NCBI GenBank assembly: GCA_964483145.1
Contig: CAZAAK010000015.1
Location: 1 to 34,683 of the forward strand
DNA length: 34,683 nucleotides
Source of the DNA: Colimorpha sp964483145
Lineage (GTDB): Bacteria > Bacteroidota > Bacteroidia > Bacteroidales > P3
Direction of reading: 5' to 3'
In this document: positions 1-7,515 of the stretch, piece by piece
Layout of the letters: every line of letters begins with the position of its first letter
How positions within the stretch are numbered: the stretch's first letter is position 1
Program-made: the position numbers and the translations under genes
The notes under the pieces: generated by a model
The model's database searches: none
The model's input: only the letters and a program-made list of their open reading frames with translations
What the model was told of the DNA's origin: nothing

Positions 1-18
1 CAATCGGATAGCCAACCT

Positions 19-57
19 TATCAACTCTGTTGCATTTGTTGGTTGAATTCAGCTTGC
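19..57. repeat. Dispersed short repeat, copy A (copy B at 27405-27444)
   Basis: TATCAACTCTGTTGCATTTG followed by TTGAATTCAGCTT resembles 27405-27444 (TATCAACTTTGTTGCGTTTG, then TGAATTCAGCTT) with the same spacing and orientation. Read on the minus strand, both copies encode AEF-x-x-Q-x-QQS followed by the same stop. They may be a conserved gene tail or the end of a mobile element. I cannot identify the parent element. Confidence 0.5.
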
Positions 58-131
58 TTGTTGCAGGTCTGCCATATGTTAAAAAAACAGGTACTGAACA
101 AAAAAAATGTGCGGCTATTGCAAAAAAAGTG

Positions 132-139
132 TACTTTTG
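132..139 (+). promoter_or_regulatory. Putative -7 box (TACTTTTG) of the sulfonolipid operon
   Basis: TACTTTTG matches the Bacteroidota -7 consensus TAnnTTTG and is followed by CA, as at several other promoters in this window. It is the only such match in the correct orientation upstream of the gene at 360. The -33 element is not recognisable, so this rests on the -7 box alone. Confidence 0.5.
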
Positions 140-359
140 CACGTTTAAATAATACGCAAATGCATGCTAGAACAGCCCCAAAAGGTGCAACAAAACATGC
201 TTGAATGGCACGGGAGAACATGCTTGAATGGTGCAGGAACACATGATTGGACAACACGGAAACAATTACCTAAGCAACACAAAAACAATTATACACCCAT
301 ACACCTAAACAACACAAAAACCCCGAATAGCGCGGAAACAATTATACAAAATACAGACG

Positions 360-1619
360 ATGAAAGACATTTTTGCAAGAATCAAAGAGTCGGCCGGTGG
401 CCCACTCGGGCAGTATCAGAAGTATGCCGATGGTTATTTCTATTTCCCAAAACTGGAAGGTGAATTAGGTCCCGAAATGGTCTTCAACGGCAAGAAGGTG
501 CTCAATTGGAGCTTAAACAACTACCTGGGCCTTGCCAACAACCCCGAGGTGCGCGCAGCCGATGAGGAGGGAGCCCGTCGTTGGGGCTTGGCCTACCCAA
601 TGGGTGCCCGCATGATGAGCGGCAACACCGCCCTACACGAGGAAGTGGAAGGTATGCTTTGCCAATACACCCACAAGAAGTACGGCTACCTGCTCAACTT
701 TGGCTACCAGGGTCAAATCAGCATTATCGACACCATGGTCACCCTACGGGATGTGATTGTCTACGACAGCGAAGCCCATGCCTGCCTAATTGACGGCTTC
801 CGCGTAACCGGTGCCAAGCGCTTCAAATACCAGCACAACGACATCGAGAGCCTGCGCAAACAGCTCATCCAAGCCACAGCCCTAGCCGAGAAGCAGGGGG
901 GCGGCATACTTGTGGCCACCGAAGGCGTTTACGGGATGGAGGGCGACCTAGGCGCACTAGACAAGATTTGCGCGCTCAAGAAGGAGTTCGATTTTCGTAT
1001 CCTGATTGACGATGCCCACGGCATGGGCGTTATGGGTCCCGAAGGTCGCGGCACCCACACCCACTTCCACTGCGAGGACGACATCGACCTCTATTTCTGC
1101 GCCTTTGCCAAGACCATGGCCTGCATCGGTGGCTTTATCGGCTGCAACGACCCGGACATTGTCACCTACTTGCGGATGAACATGCGTAGCCAAATATACG
1201 CCAAGAGCCTACCCATGCCCATCGTGTATGGCATCAAACGCCGCCTAGAGATTATCAACCGCCACCCCGAATTCCGCGAAAAGCTTTGGGATCTATCCAA
1301 CTACCTGCAACACTCGCTCCAGGCCGAGGGCTTCAACACCGGCGTCACCAAGTCGCCCGTCACCCCAGTCTTCTTCCCGGGCGATGTCAACCAAGGCACC
1401 AACGTGGTTGTTGACTTGCGCGAAAACTATGGCATCTTCTGCTCCATTGTGGTCTACCCCGTAGTGCCCAAAGGTCAAATAATGCTCCGCATCATCCCCA
1501 CGGCTGCCCACACCCGCGAGCAGGCCGACCGCACCATAGAGGTCTTCAAGGAGGTGAAGAAGAAACTCGACGATGGCCAATACAACAAACCCATGCCCGA
1601 CATGCATATCCGCAAGTAA
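360..1619 (+). CDS. AOS-family PLP fatty-acyltransferase, probable cysteate C-acyltransferase (CapB/SulA type; serine palmitoyltransferase-like)
   Basis: A 419-aa fold-type I PLP enzyme of the alpha-oxoamine synthase family (serine palmitoyltransferase, KBL, AONS). Visible landmarks are the SEAH histidine (about residue 140, expected to stack on PLP), the DDAHGMGVMG segment (217-226, PLP ring-nitrogen Asp and His), and the Schiff-base lysine K251 in FAKTMACIGGFIG. The family condenses an acyl-CoA with an amino acid, losing CO2, to give a 3-keto long-chain base. The next gene looks like a cysteate synthase and the third is an SDR reductase. I therefore infer that the amino acid is cysteate and the product is 3-dehydrocapnine, as in the CapB/SulA enzymes of sulfonolipid-producing Bacteroidota. 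Sequence inspection alone cannot exclude serine as substrate. The start at 360 leaves the usual short N-terminus ahead of GQYQKY. Confidence 0.8.
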   Translation: MKDIFARIKESAGGPLGQYQKYADGYFYFPKLEGELGPEMVFNGKKVLNWSLNNYLGLANNPEVRAADEEGARRWGLAYPMGARMMSGNTALHEEVEGMLCQYTHKKYGYLLNFGYQGQISIIDTMVTLRDVIVYDSEAHACLIDGFRVTGAKRFKYQHNDIESLRKQLIQATALAEKQGGGILVATEGVYGMEGDLGALDKICALKKEFDFRILIDDAHGMGVMGPEGRGTHTHFHCEDDIDLYFCAFAKTMACIGGFIGCNDPDIVTYLRMNMRSQIYAKSLPMPIVYGIKRRLEIINRHPEFREKLWDLSNYLQHSLQAEGFNTGVTKSPVTPVFFPGDVNQGTNVVVDLRENYGIFCSIVVYPVVPKGQIMLRIIPTAAHTREQADRTIEVFKEVKKKLDDGQYNKPMPDMHIRK

Positions 1620-1627
1620 GCCAGCTT

Positions 1628-1649
1628 CGTTTCCCCAATCGGGGGAACG
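1628..1649 (+). promoter_or_regulatory. Intercistronic hairpin between the first two sulfonolipid genes
   Basis: CGTTTCCCC (1628-1636) and GGGGGAACG (1641-1649) form a 9-bp stem, one pair being G-U, around the loop AATC. No U-tract follows, so it does not look like a terminator. It may stabilise or process the operon mRNA. A 9-bp tandem repeat (ACGTACAGA/ACGTACAGT) lies just before the next ATG. Confidence 0.4.
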
Positions 1650-1691
1650 GCAGGAAAAGTAACTAGGATTTAAACGTACAGAACGTACAGT

Positions 1692-2921
1692 ATGAAATAC
1701 AGACTCGTTTGTAAGAAATGTGGCCAAAGCATCGGCACTTTTGGCCAGTGGTTTGCCAACGACCAGAAGTGCCAGTGCGGCTCCAACTACGCCGAAGTAG
1801 TTTATCCCGAAGCCGACTATCGCCGCCTACCCGAGTACTTCAAAGGCGAAGTAAAGAGCCACTTCCATTACTTTGAGTACCTGCCGCTTGAGCAGAAAGC
1901 CAACGTTGTCTCCTGCGGCGAAGGGGCCATCCCCATGGAGCGCTGGGAGCACATGGAGCGAACAGCCAAAGAGCAATACGGCATCGACTGCAAGGTGTAT
2001 ATGTACCGCAACGACCTCAATGGCGGCACAGCCTCGTTCAAGGACGTGAGCGGTTCGTTGGCGGCATCGGTAATGAAGGAAAACGGCGTAAAGCAGTACT
2101 GTCTTGCCTCCACAGGCAACGCCGGCGTGGCCTACGCCACCTACTTGGCAAAGGCCGGCATCCGATTCACCTGCTTCAGCCCGAGCTGGGTTGACGACAG
2201 AACGGCCGAAGCTATCCGCAAGACTGGTCAAGAGATTGTTGTGAGCCAAGGGAGCTACGGTGATGCCAAGAAAGAGTGCGCCGACTACCACGCACAAACT
2301 GGCGTGATGATGTCCTGCGGCAACACCGACCCAATACGCGTGGAGAGCAAACGCACCATTGTGTTCGAATGCCTGCGCCAACTCGGGCAACTACCCACAG
2401 TCTACATGCAAGCCGTTGCCGGCGGCACCAGCCCCATAGCCTTTGAAAAGGGCTTCCGCGACATTCGCGCCGACTATCCGCAATGCCACATGCCCCGCAT
2501 GTTGCTAGTACAGCAGGACGAATGCGACCCCATGGTCAGCGCTTGGGAATGGGCCAAGGAGCACAACTTCCCCATTGGTTTTGAGCAGCACTATGAGGCC
2601 AAGAAGGACTGCCACACCCGCATCGGCATCCTCACCGCCGCCAACCCCGGCAACTACCCCATAGTAGCCCCGCTGGTACGCAACAGCGGGGGCGACTTCC
2701 TACGGGTGGAAGAGGCAACCCTACCCGAGTTCGGGCTTAGGATGAAACGTCAGACGGGCGTTCTTATGGGGCCCGCCTCGGTGGTCTGCTATGCCGGCTT
2801 CTACCGCGCCTTGGAGAGGGGACTTATCAAGCAGAATGATGTCGTCCTGCTCAACTGCGGCGAGGGTAGCACCCGCTCGCAGTGGTTTGTTGACGAGGTT
2901 GCCAAACTGGAAGCGAAATGA
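1692..2921 (+). CDS. Threonine synthase-like fold-type II PLP enzyme, probable archaeal-type cysteate synthase
   Basis: A 409-aa protein. An N-terminal zinc ribbon (C7, C10, C27, C29) precedes a fold-type II PLP domain with the Schiff-base lysine K117 in TASFKD, a substrate loop ASTGNAGVA (139-147), a glycine-rich phosphate loop near AVAGGTS, and a C-terminal DVVLLNCGEGS. The layout follows threonine synthase. From memory, the 'QAVxGGT' segment and the 'MGPASVVxxAGxxxALERGLI' region resemble archaeal cysteate synthase, which makes L-cysteate from O-phosphoserine and sulfite. Its position between an acyl-CoA:amino-acid condensing enzyme and a reductase supports a role in supplying cysteate for sulfonolipid. 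The alternative is an ordinary or paralogous threonine synthase. The stop overlaps the next gene's start by 4 bp (ATGA), indicating translational coupling. Confidence 0.75.
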   Translation: MKYRLVCKKCGQSIGTFGQWFANDQKCQCGSNYAEVVYPEADYRRLPEYFKGEVKSHFHYFEYLPLEQKANVVSCGEGAIPMERWEHMERTAKEQYGIDCKVYMYRNDLNGGTASFKDVSGSLAASVMKENGVKQYCLASTGNAGVAYATYLAKAGIRFTCFSPSWVDDRTAEAIRKTGQEIVVSQGSYGDAKKECADYHAQTGVMMSCGNTDPIRVESKRTIVFECLRQLGQLPTVYMQAVAGGTSPIAFEKGFRDIRADYPQCHMPRMLLVQQDECDPMVSAWEWAKEHNFPIGFEQHYEAKKDCHTRIGILTAANPGNYPIVAPLVRNSGGDFLRVEEATLPEFGLRMKRQTGVLMGPASVVCYAGFYRALERGLIKQNDVVLLNCGEGSTRSQWFVDEVAKLEAK

Positions 2922-3718
2922 TTGATTTCCATGGTAAAGTAGTTTGGATAACGGGGGCTTCGTCGGGCATCGGCGAAGCCTCTGCCTATCGTTTTGCCCA
3001 AGCTGGAGCCACCCTCATCCTCACCGCCCGACAAGCCGCCAAACTAGCCCAGGTGGCACAAGAGTGCAAAACTGAGGGTGCCCCCGAGGTTAAAACGTTG
3101 CCCGCCGACCTTGCCAAACTCGAGGGGCTGGAGGAGCTTGCCGCAGAGGCCTGGAACACTTTTGGGCGTATCGATATCTTTTTTGGCAATGCCGGCATCA
3201 GCCAGCGCGGCACCGTGACGGAAACCGACTTGAGTGTTATTCGCAAGGTGATGGATGTGGATTATTATGCGCCTGTTGTCCTCACCAAGGCCCTCCTCCC
3301 ACGCATGATTGCTGCAGGGGGTGGCCAGCTGGCGGCAACCACCAGCATTGCAGGGCGCTTTGGCTTTCCGATGCGGTGCGCCTACTCCAGCGCCAAACAT
3401 GCCCTGTATGGTTTTTTTGAGACTGTGCAGGCGGAGAATTTCAAGAATGGCATCCGCGTTAGCATCATCTGCCCTGGGAGGGTGCAGACCGCCATCTCAC
3501 TCCATGCCCTTGAGGGGGACGGCCACGAACACGGCAAGATGGATGCCGGCCAGGCGGGTGGCATCACGCCACAAAAGGCTGCCGAGAAAATCGTCCGCGC
3601 CATCTATCGCCGCCGTCCCGAGACCCTTGTTGGCGGAAAGGAACTTCTGATGGTTTACATCAAACGCTTCTTCCCCACCCTCTGCGCTACCCTGGCCCGC
3701 AAAATCAAACCAACCTAA
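2918..3718 (+). CDS. Short-chain dehydrogenase/reductase, probable 3-dehydrocapnine (3-ketosphinganine-like) reductase
   Basis: A 266-aa classical SDR. It has the Rossmann cofactor motif TGASSGIG (12-19), NAG (91-93), and the catalytic triad S143 (TTSIAG), Y156 and K160 (YSSAK). The C-terminal segment is basic and hydrophobic (LLMVYIKRFFPTLCATLARKIK) and could associate with membrane, as in DHRS7-like SDRs acting on lipids. The ATG overlaps the preceding stop by 4 bp, so it is the third cistron of the operon. In sphingolipid and capnine pathways the 3-keto product of the condensing enzyme is reduced by an NAD(P)H-dependent SDR (KDSR or CapC). That is the role I infer; the substrate is not proven by sequence. 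Confidence 0.75.
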   Translation: MIDFHGKVVWITGASSGIGEASAYRFAQAGATLILTARQAAKLAQVAQECKTEGAPEVKTLPADLAKLEGLEELAAEAWNTFGRIDIFFGNAGISQRGTVTETDLSVIRKVMDVDYYAPVVLTKALLPRMIAAGGGQLAATTSIAGRFGFPMRCAYSSAKHALYGFFETVQAENFKNGIRVSIICPGRVQTAISLHALEGDGHEHGKMDAGQAGGITPQKAAEKIVRAIYRRRPETLVGGKELLMVYIKRFFPTLCATLARKIKPT

Positions 3719-3829
3719 GCGAGCCTGCCAGCAAGTGCCCTCTCAAGAAGCGTTGCCGCAACCCACTTGCACCAAGAGGCAGAACAGCCTCGACAGAGGG
3801 GAATCTTGGACCAAGCCTAGTGATGCGCC

Positions 3830-3865
3830 GCCCCCGATAGCGGGGGCAAGCTATGCAACTTTTTG
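3830..3865 (+). terminator. Probable terminator of the sulfonolipid operon
   Basis: GCCCCCG (3830-3836) and CGGGGGC (3841-3847) form a perfect 7-bp GC stem with a 4-nt loop, followed after a short spacer by TTTTT (3860-3864). It lies about 110 bp past the SDR stop. Confidence 0.55.
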
Positions 3866-3868
3866 GGG

Positions 3869-3909
3869 GAAAATAGCAAAACAGGGTTTGCAACTTGTGC
3901 AAACCCTGT
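3869..3909 (-). terminator. Probable terminator of the VOC gene (reverse strand)
   Basis: ACAGGGTTTGCA (3881-3892) and TGCAAACCCTGT (3898-3909) are a perfect 12-bp inverted repeat with a 5-nt loop. On the minus strand the stem is followed by TTTTGCTATTTT, which fits a terminator about 25 bp beyond the stop of the VOC-domain gene. Confidence 0.6.
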
Positions 3910-3934
3910 GTAGTGGTCACAGTGACGCTGCGGG

Positions 3935-5005
3935 TTAGAGTTTTACCTTATACAGGCCCATCAGCCTAAAGAAAAATTTGGGGAAAGGCTTCCGCCGATT
4001 CCGCTTGAGCATGTTGATGGCAATATGGGGCTTTTTAGTAACGGTGAGCTTATGGGCCTCCACCAGTTCAATCAGCGTGCCATCGGGATCCTCGATATAG
4101 GTAAAGTGGCCGCTGGCCTGCCCCATGTCGAAATGACCACCCGACTTGCAGCTGTCCACAGTAAAGGGGTAGCCCAGTCGGTTGCTACATTCCTCGAGTT
4201 GGCGCATATTGGTTACATCAAAACAAATTTGGATGAACCCTGGGTCGCCCCAATAGCGCCCTTGATAGATTTTGCGGGGAGTGCGCTCCAAGGCTTGAAC
4301 CAGCTCGATGGTGCTGTTGCCATAGAGCGGGGCAAAAGCTCCCTCGCGTTTTTTTGAGTGTGTGAGCAACAGGCGGCGGTACTGTTGGTCGCCACCCTTA
4401 AGAAACCGGAAGTCGTCGAAGCTGCCCGTGCGGTCGTAGACTACCTTGTCGTAGCCAAGCAGGTCGCGGTAGAGCGCAGCGGTCCGGTCGACGTCGGTAC
4501 AACCCACAATGGCACCCACGACCCCACCGCCCAAAGTGTGTCGATTGATGAAGATGCTACCGTCCTGCACTACTTGGAAATAATTACCCCAAGGATCCTG
4601 AACAAAGAAGGTGCTGCTACCATCGGGCATCTGCGTCAGCGGACCGACATTGCCATATTTTTCCTTCAACTGCCGATGGAAAGCTTCGGGGTTGTGACTC
4701 TTGAGCTTGGCGGCGAAAATACCCAAATCGCCCACCTGAACTTCAAAACCTACTGGCTGCGGGGTGCGCTCGGAATACTGCCATATTTCGAAGCCGCCCC
4801 CCCCTTGCAAGTTCACGGCAATGCAAGCGTGGCGTTTCTGTGCTTTGCCCCCGGTGTAGGGCAGCATGCGCTCGGCCACGGTGTCGTCCTCTAGGATGCG
4901 CACATCCATTTGAAACATTTCGATGTACCATTTCCAGGCTTCGTGGAAGTTCGTGCATCCTACGCCAATTTGTTGTATACCTGCAATAATATAGTTATTG
5001 TCCAT
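3935..5005 (-). CDS. VOC (glyoxalase/dioxygenase-fold) protein with two tandem domains
   Basis: A 356-aa protein. The start is placed at the ATG at 5005 (MDNNYIIAGIQQIGVGC). The open frame extends 50 codons further, but that extension runs through the divergent promoter region. Two vicinal-oxygen-chelate modules are visible. The first spans about residues 5-155 (IQQIGVGCTNFHEAWKWY to FFVQDPWGNYFQVVQ). The second spans about 163-310 (GAIVGCTDVDRTAALYRDLLGY to GHFTYIEDPDGTLIELVEAH). Each ends with the family's 'DPxGxxxxxV' strand and a Glu/Gln metal-ligand position. The architecture resembles 4-hydroxyphenylpyruvate dioxygenase or methylmalonyl-CoA epimerase relatives, but no specific reaction can be assigned. 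The C-terminus is basic and hydrophobic. The gene is transcribed towards the sulfonolipid operon, and any functional link is unproven. Confidence 0.8.
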   Translation of the reverse strand: MDNNYIIAGIQQIGVGCTNFHEAWKWYIEMFQMDVRILEDDTVAERMLPYTGGKAQKRHACIAVNLQGGGGFEIWQYSERTPQPVGFEVQVGDLGIFAAKLKSHNPEAFHRQLKEKYGNVGPLTQMPDGSSTFFVQDPWGNYFQVVQDGSIFINRHTLGGGVVGAIVGCTDVDRTAALYRDLLGYDKVVYDRTGSFDDFRFLKGGDQQYRRLLLTHSKKREGAFAPLYGNSTIELVQALERTPRKIYQGRYWGDPGFIQICFDVTNMRQLEECSNRLGYPFTVDSCKSGGHFDMGQASGHFTYIEDPDGTLIELVEAHKLTVTKKPHIAINMLKRNRRKPFPKFFFRLMGLYKVKL

Positions 5006-5032
5006 AACAATGTGAATTTCGTTAACGGGTTG

Positions 5033-5040
5033 CAAAGTTA
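5033..5040 (-). promoter_or_regulatory. -7 box (TAACTTTG) for the VOC gene, minus strand
   Basis: On the minus strand the sequence reads TAACTTTGCA, an exact TAnnTTTG match 27 bp upstream of the chosen VOC ATG. No clear -33 element is visible. It lies back to back with the plus-strand promoter at 5085-5092. Confidence 0.55.
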
Positions 5041-5084
5041 CAACTTTTTCTCCATATAATTTCCTCTCTTCCCCAAAAAATATG

Positions 5085-5092
5085 TATCTTTG
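5085..5092 (+). promoter_or_regulatory. -7 box (TATCTTTG) for the MBOAT operon
   Basis: TATCTTTGCA matches the Bacteroidota -7 consensus. It ends only 10 bp before the ATG at 5103, so the mRNA would be almost leaderless. This argues against using the in-frame ATG at 5082, which would lie at or upstream of the transcription start. Confidence 0.55.
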
Positions 5093-5102
5093 CATTTTTG
5101 TT

Positions 5103-6542
5103 ATGCTGTTCAACTCGATAGAATTTCTTATCTTTCTGCCAATAACATTCCTCATTTATTGGCTCCTGCGGAACAGGCTCCGTTGGCAGAATGTTTTTGT
5201 GGTGGCAGCATCCTACCTTTTCTACGGCTGGTGGGACTGGCGCTTCCTCCTGCTGATAGCCTTCACCTCCCTCTGTAGCTTTCTCTCGGGTCTTGTTATC
5301 GGCAACACAAGCCTGCCTATCAGGCGAAGACAGTGGGTGCTATGGGGCAACATTGTTGTCAACCTGCTGATTTTATGTCTTTTCAAATACTACGACTTCT
5401 TTGCCCAGTCCTTTGCCGATGCCTTCCTCCACGGCCACAGCGAACACCTGTTGCTACACCTAATCCTGCCGGTGGGCATCTCATTCTACACCTTTCAAGC
5501 CCTCAGCTACAGCATTGATGTGCACCGCGGCAACCTTTCACCATCGCGCGATGTGGTGGCCTTTTTGGCATACGTAAGTTTTTTTCCGCAACTAGTTGCC
5601 GGCCCTATCGAACGAGCCACCAATCTGTTGCCACAGTTCGAGAAGCCACGACATTTCGACTGCCAGCAAGCTACCGATGGCCTACGGCAGATGCTATGGG
5701 GTTTTTTCAAGAAGATGGTCGTTGCCGACAGCTGTGCCCTTTATGCCGACCAGATTTTTGCTCACCCCGACTGGTTCAACGGCGCCACGCTACTGCTTGC
5801 CGCAGTGCTCTTTACGCTACAAATCTACGGCGACTTCTCCGGCTACAGCGACATTGCCATCGGCTGTGCCAAGCTCTTTGGCATCAGCCTCTGCCGCAAT
5901 TTTAACGTGCCCTACTTCAGCCGCGACATTGCCGAATTTTGGCGTCGTTGGCATATCTCGCTAACCACCTGGTTTCGGGACTACATCTACATTCCCCTAG
6001 GCGGTAGCCGCGTTCCCAAAGGACGTGTTGTGCTCAACACCTTTGTCATCTTTCTAGTTAGCGGGCTGTGGCACGGGGCCAACTGGACCTTCCTGGCCTG
6101 GGGTTTCTACCATGCCGTCCTCTTCCTGCCGCTCATCCTGCTTGGCCGCAACCGCCGCCACACTGGCACTGTCGCCGCAGGTCGGCCCCTGCCCTCACTC
6201 CGCGAGCTAGGGCAGATGGTGCTGACATTTTTTCTTGTGGTTATGGGTTGGATACTCTTCCGCGCCGAGAGCATCCAACAGGCCCTACAGTACTACGAAC
6301 ACATGTTCCAGCACCTCTTTGACGGAGCCCCCACAGTAACAGCGCCCATCGATGCTTGGGTTCTGACCGTTTCCGTGGCTGTGCTTGCCGTGGTGGAATG
6401 GTGCAACCGCAACCAACCTCACGAATTTGCTCGCCAGCCCCGTAGCCGCTGGGTGCGTTGGGCAGGCTACGTGGCCCTGATCTTTGTAATTGGCGCCTTT
6501 ATGGTCACCAACGAGATGCCCTTTATCTATTTCCAGTTCTGA
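5103..6542 (+). CDS. MBOAT-family membrane O-acyltransferase (AlgI/DltB/PatA-like)
   Basis: A 479-aa polytopic membrane protein beginning MLFNSIEFLIFLPITFLIYW, the standard N-terminus of AlgI-type MBOAT proteins. Diagnostic segments are LPVGISFYTFQALSYSIDVHRG, SFFPQLVAGPIERA, YGDFSGYSDIAIGCAKLFG, FWRRWHISLTTWFRDYIYIPLGGSR and SGLWHGANWTF, with the probable catalytic His at residue 324. The family moves acyl groups, usually acetyl, across the cytoplasmic membrane onto extracytoplasmic polysaccharide or peptidoglycan. The next gene, 5 bp downstream, encodes a membrane-anchored SGNH-like protein of the sort that often completes the transfer, so the pair probably O-acylates a surface glycan. The acceptor is unknown. 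The ATG at 5103 is preferred over 5082, which lies in the promoter. Confidence 0.9.
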   Translation: MLFNSIEFLIFLPITFLIYWLLRNRLRWQNVFVVAASYLFYGWWDWRFLLLIAFTSLCSFLSGLVIGNTSLPIRRRQWVLWGNIVVNLLILCLFKYYDFFAQSFADAFLHGHSEHLLLHLILPVGISFYTFQALSYSIDVHRGNLSPSRDVVAFLAYVSFFPQLVAGPIERATNLLPQFEKPRHFDCQQATDGLRQMLWGFFKKMVVADSCALYADQIFAHPDWFNGATLLLAAVLFTLQIYGDFSGYSDIAIGCAKLFGISLCRNFNVPYFSRDIAEFWRRWHISLTTWFRDYIYIPLGGSRVPKGRVVLNTFVIFLVSGLWHGANWTFLAWGFYHAVLFLPLILLGRNRRHTGTVAAGRPLPSLRELGQMVLTFFLVVMGWILFRAESIQQALQYYEHMFQHLFDGAPTVTAPIDAWVLTVSVAVLAVVEWCNRNQPHEFARQPRSRWVRWAGYVALIFVIGAFMVTNEMPFIYFQF

Positions 6543-6547
6543 GTCCT

Positions 6548-7513
6548 ATGAAGAAATTTCTCCGCCGACTATTCCTTTTTCTCCCCATAGCCCTGATGGG
6601 TTATGTGCTACTGCTGTGCTTTTTTGGTGAGATTGGCTGGGTGCGCACCGCTGCCACTCGCATGGGCGACGAGGGGCACCTCAACAGCCGCGTCAAGGAC
6701 ATCCGCAACTACCACAACATTGATATCCTTTTCCTAGGTTCCTCGCACTGCTACCGCACCTTCGACACCCGCTTCTACGCCGCCGGCGGCTACAGTTGCT
6801 TCAACCTCGGCTCCTCAAACCAGACCCCCATACAGACCTACGTTCTCCTGCACCGGTATCTCGACAGCCTCAACCCTGGGTTGGTCGTTTTTGAAGTGCA
6901 CCCCGACATCATGCGCAACGATGGTGTGGAGAGTGCCGTCAACCTGCTCTGCAACACGCCCTTGACCTGCCAGGCCACCCGCATGGCCTTCTCGCTGTGC
7001 AACATGAAGGTGATAAATACTTGGCTCTACGCTGTATACAACCAAAAGATACAACACCGGCTCGACCACTTCCGAGAGGACACCGTCATTGGCCACTACC
7101 GCTATATCCCTGGGGGGTTCTGCGAGGTGGATACAAGCGAGTTTGTCCGCAAACACTATCCGCGCACTACCCTCACCATTGCCCCCAAACAGATGGAGGC
7201 ACTAAAGAAATGCCTCGCGCTGCTGCACGAGCGGGAGATACCATACCTGCTTGTTGAGATTCAAGACGCCTACCAGTTGCGCAAGACGTTTGCCAACCAC
7301 CCGTGGTTCGAGCAGCAGATGAGCGCACTCGGTCCTTACCACTACGAGGTTCTGCCAATGGAGGATACCATCCACTTTTTCAATAGCAACCACCTAAGCC
7401 AACCCGGCATACGGCTCTATAACGAGCACCTCCTACCCTACATTGCCGCCCATTACCAGCCTGTAGCGCATATCCCTAGCAGCGCATTACCCCATCAACC
7501 TATAAAAAAATAA
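6548..7513 (+). CDS. Membrane-anchored SGNH/AlgX-like partner of the MBOAT acyltransferase
   Basis: A 321-aa protein. One N-terminal transmembrane segment (about residues 5-27) is followed by an extracytoplasmic domain with a GSSH block (64-67) at the nucleophile position seen in DHHW/AlgX-like SGNH proteins. A late NSNHLSQPG block occupies the usual catalytic DxxH position. There the Asp three residues before His is Asn, which could lower hydrolytic activity or indicate transferase use. The gene begins 5 bp after the MBOAT stop; the longer in-frame opening lies inside the MBOAT gene and is rejected. I infer a periplasmic acyl-transfer partner. The exact family is uncertain because the sequence is divergent. 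Confidence 0.75.
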   Translation: MKKFLRRLFLFLPIALMGYVLLLCFFGEIGWVRTAATRMGDEGHLNSRVKDIRNYHNIDILFLGSSHCYRTFDTRFYAAGGYSCFNLGSSNQTPIQTYVLLHRYLDSLNPGLVVFEVHPDIMRNDGVESAVNLLCNTPLTCQATRMAFSLCNMKVINTWLYAVYNQKIQHRLDHFREDTVIGHYRYIPGGFCEVDTSEFVRKHYPRTTLTIAPKQMEALKKCLALLHEREIPYLLVEIQDAYQLRKTFANHPWFEQQMSALGPYHYEVLPMEDTIHFFNSNHLSQPGIRLYNEHLLPYIAAHYQPVAHIPSSALPHQPIKK

Positions 7514-7515
7514 AG

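Larger units (their letters stand above)
1..359. other. Leader and promoter region upstream of the sulfonolipid operon
   Basis: No credible gene lies here. A TAnnTTTG-type -7 box (TACTTTTG, 132-139) followed by CA fits a Bacteroidota promoter for the operon starting at 360, giving a leader of roughly 210 nt. I see no convincing -33 TTG at the right distance. The leader is A/C-rich and internally repetitive. A 15-bp direct repeat (AACATGCTTGAATGG) lies at 194-208 and 217-231. Shorter motifs such as GGAAACAATTA and AACACAAAAAC also recur. Bases 19-57 resemble 27405-27444 (see the dispersed repeat). Confidence 0.55.

Noticed and set aside
164..463. 99-codon open frame across the start of the first gene
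   Set aside because: It overlaps the PLP enzyme in another frame, its 5' part is the repetitive leader, and the product matches no family.
360..1619. Call as glycine C-acetyltransferase or 8-amino-7-oxononanoate synthase
   Set aside because: All are AOS-family, but neither a threonine dehydrogenase nor biotin genes are nearby; the neighbours fit long-chain base or sulfonolipid synthesis better.
1827..2390. 187-codon open frame antisense to the cysteate synthase-like gene
   Set aside because: It mirrors a GC-rich coding gene on the other strand, and its Ala/Val/His-rich product has no domain pattern.
4358..4894. 178-codon open frame antisense to the VOC gene
   Set aside because: The VOC frame has clear domain motifs; the opposite frame is a compositional shadow.
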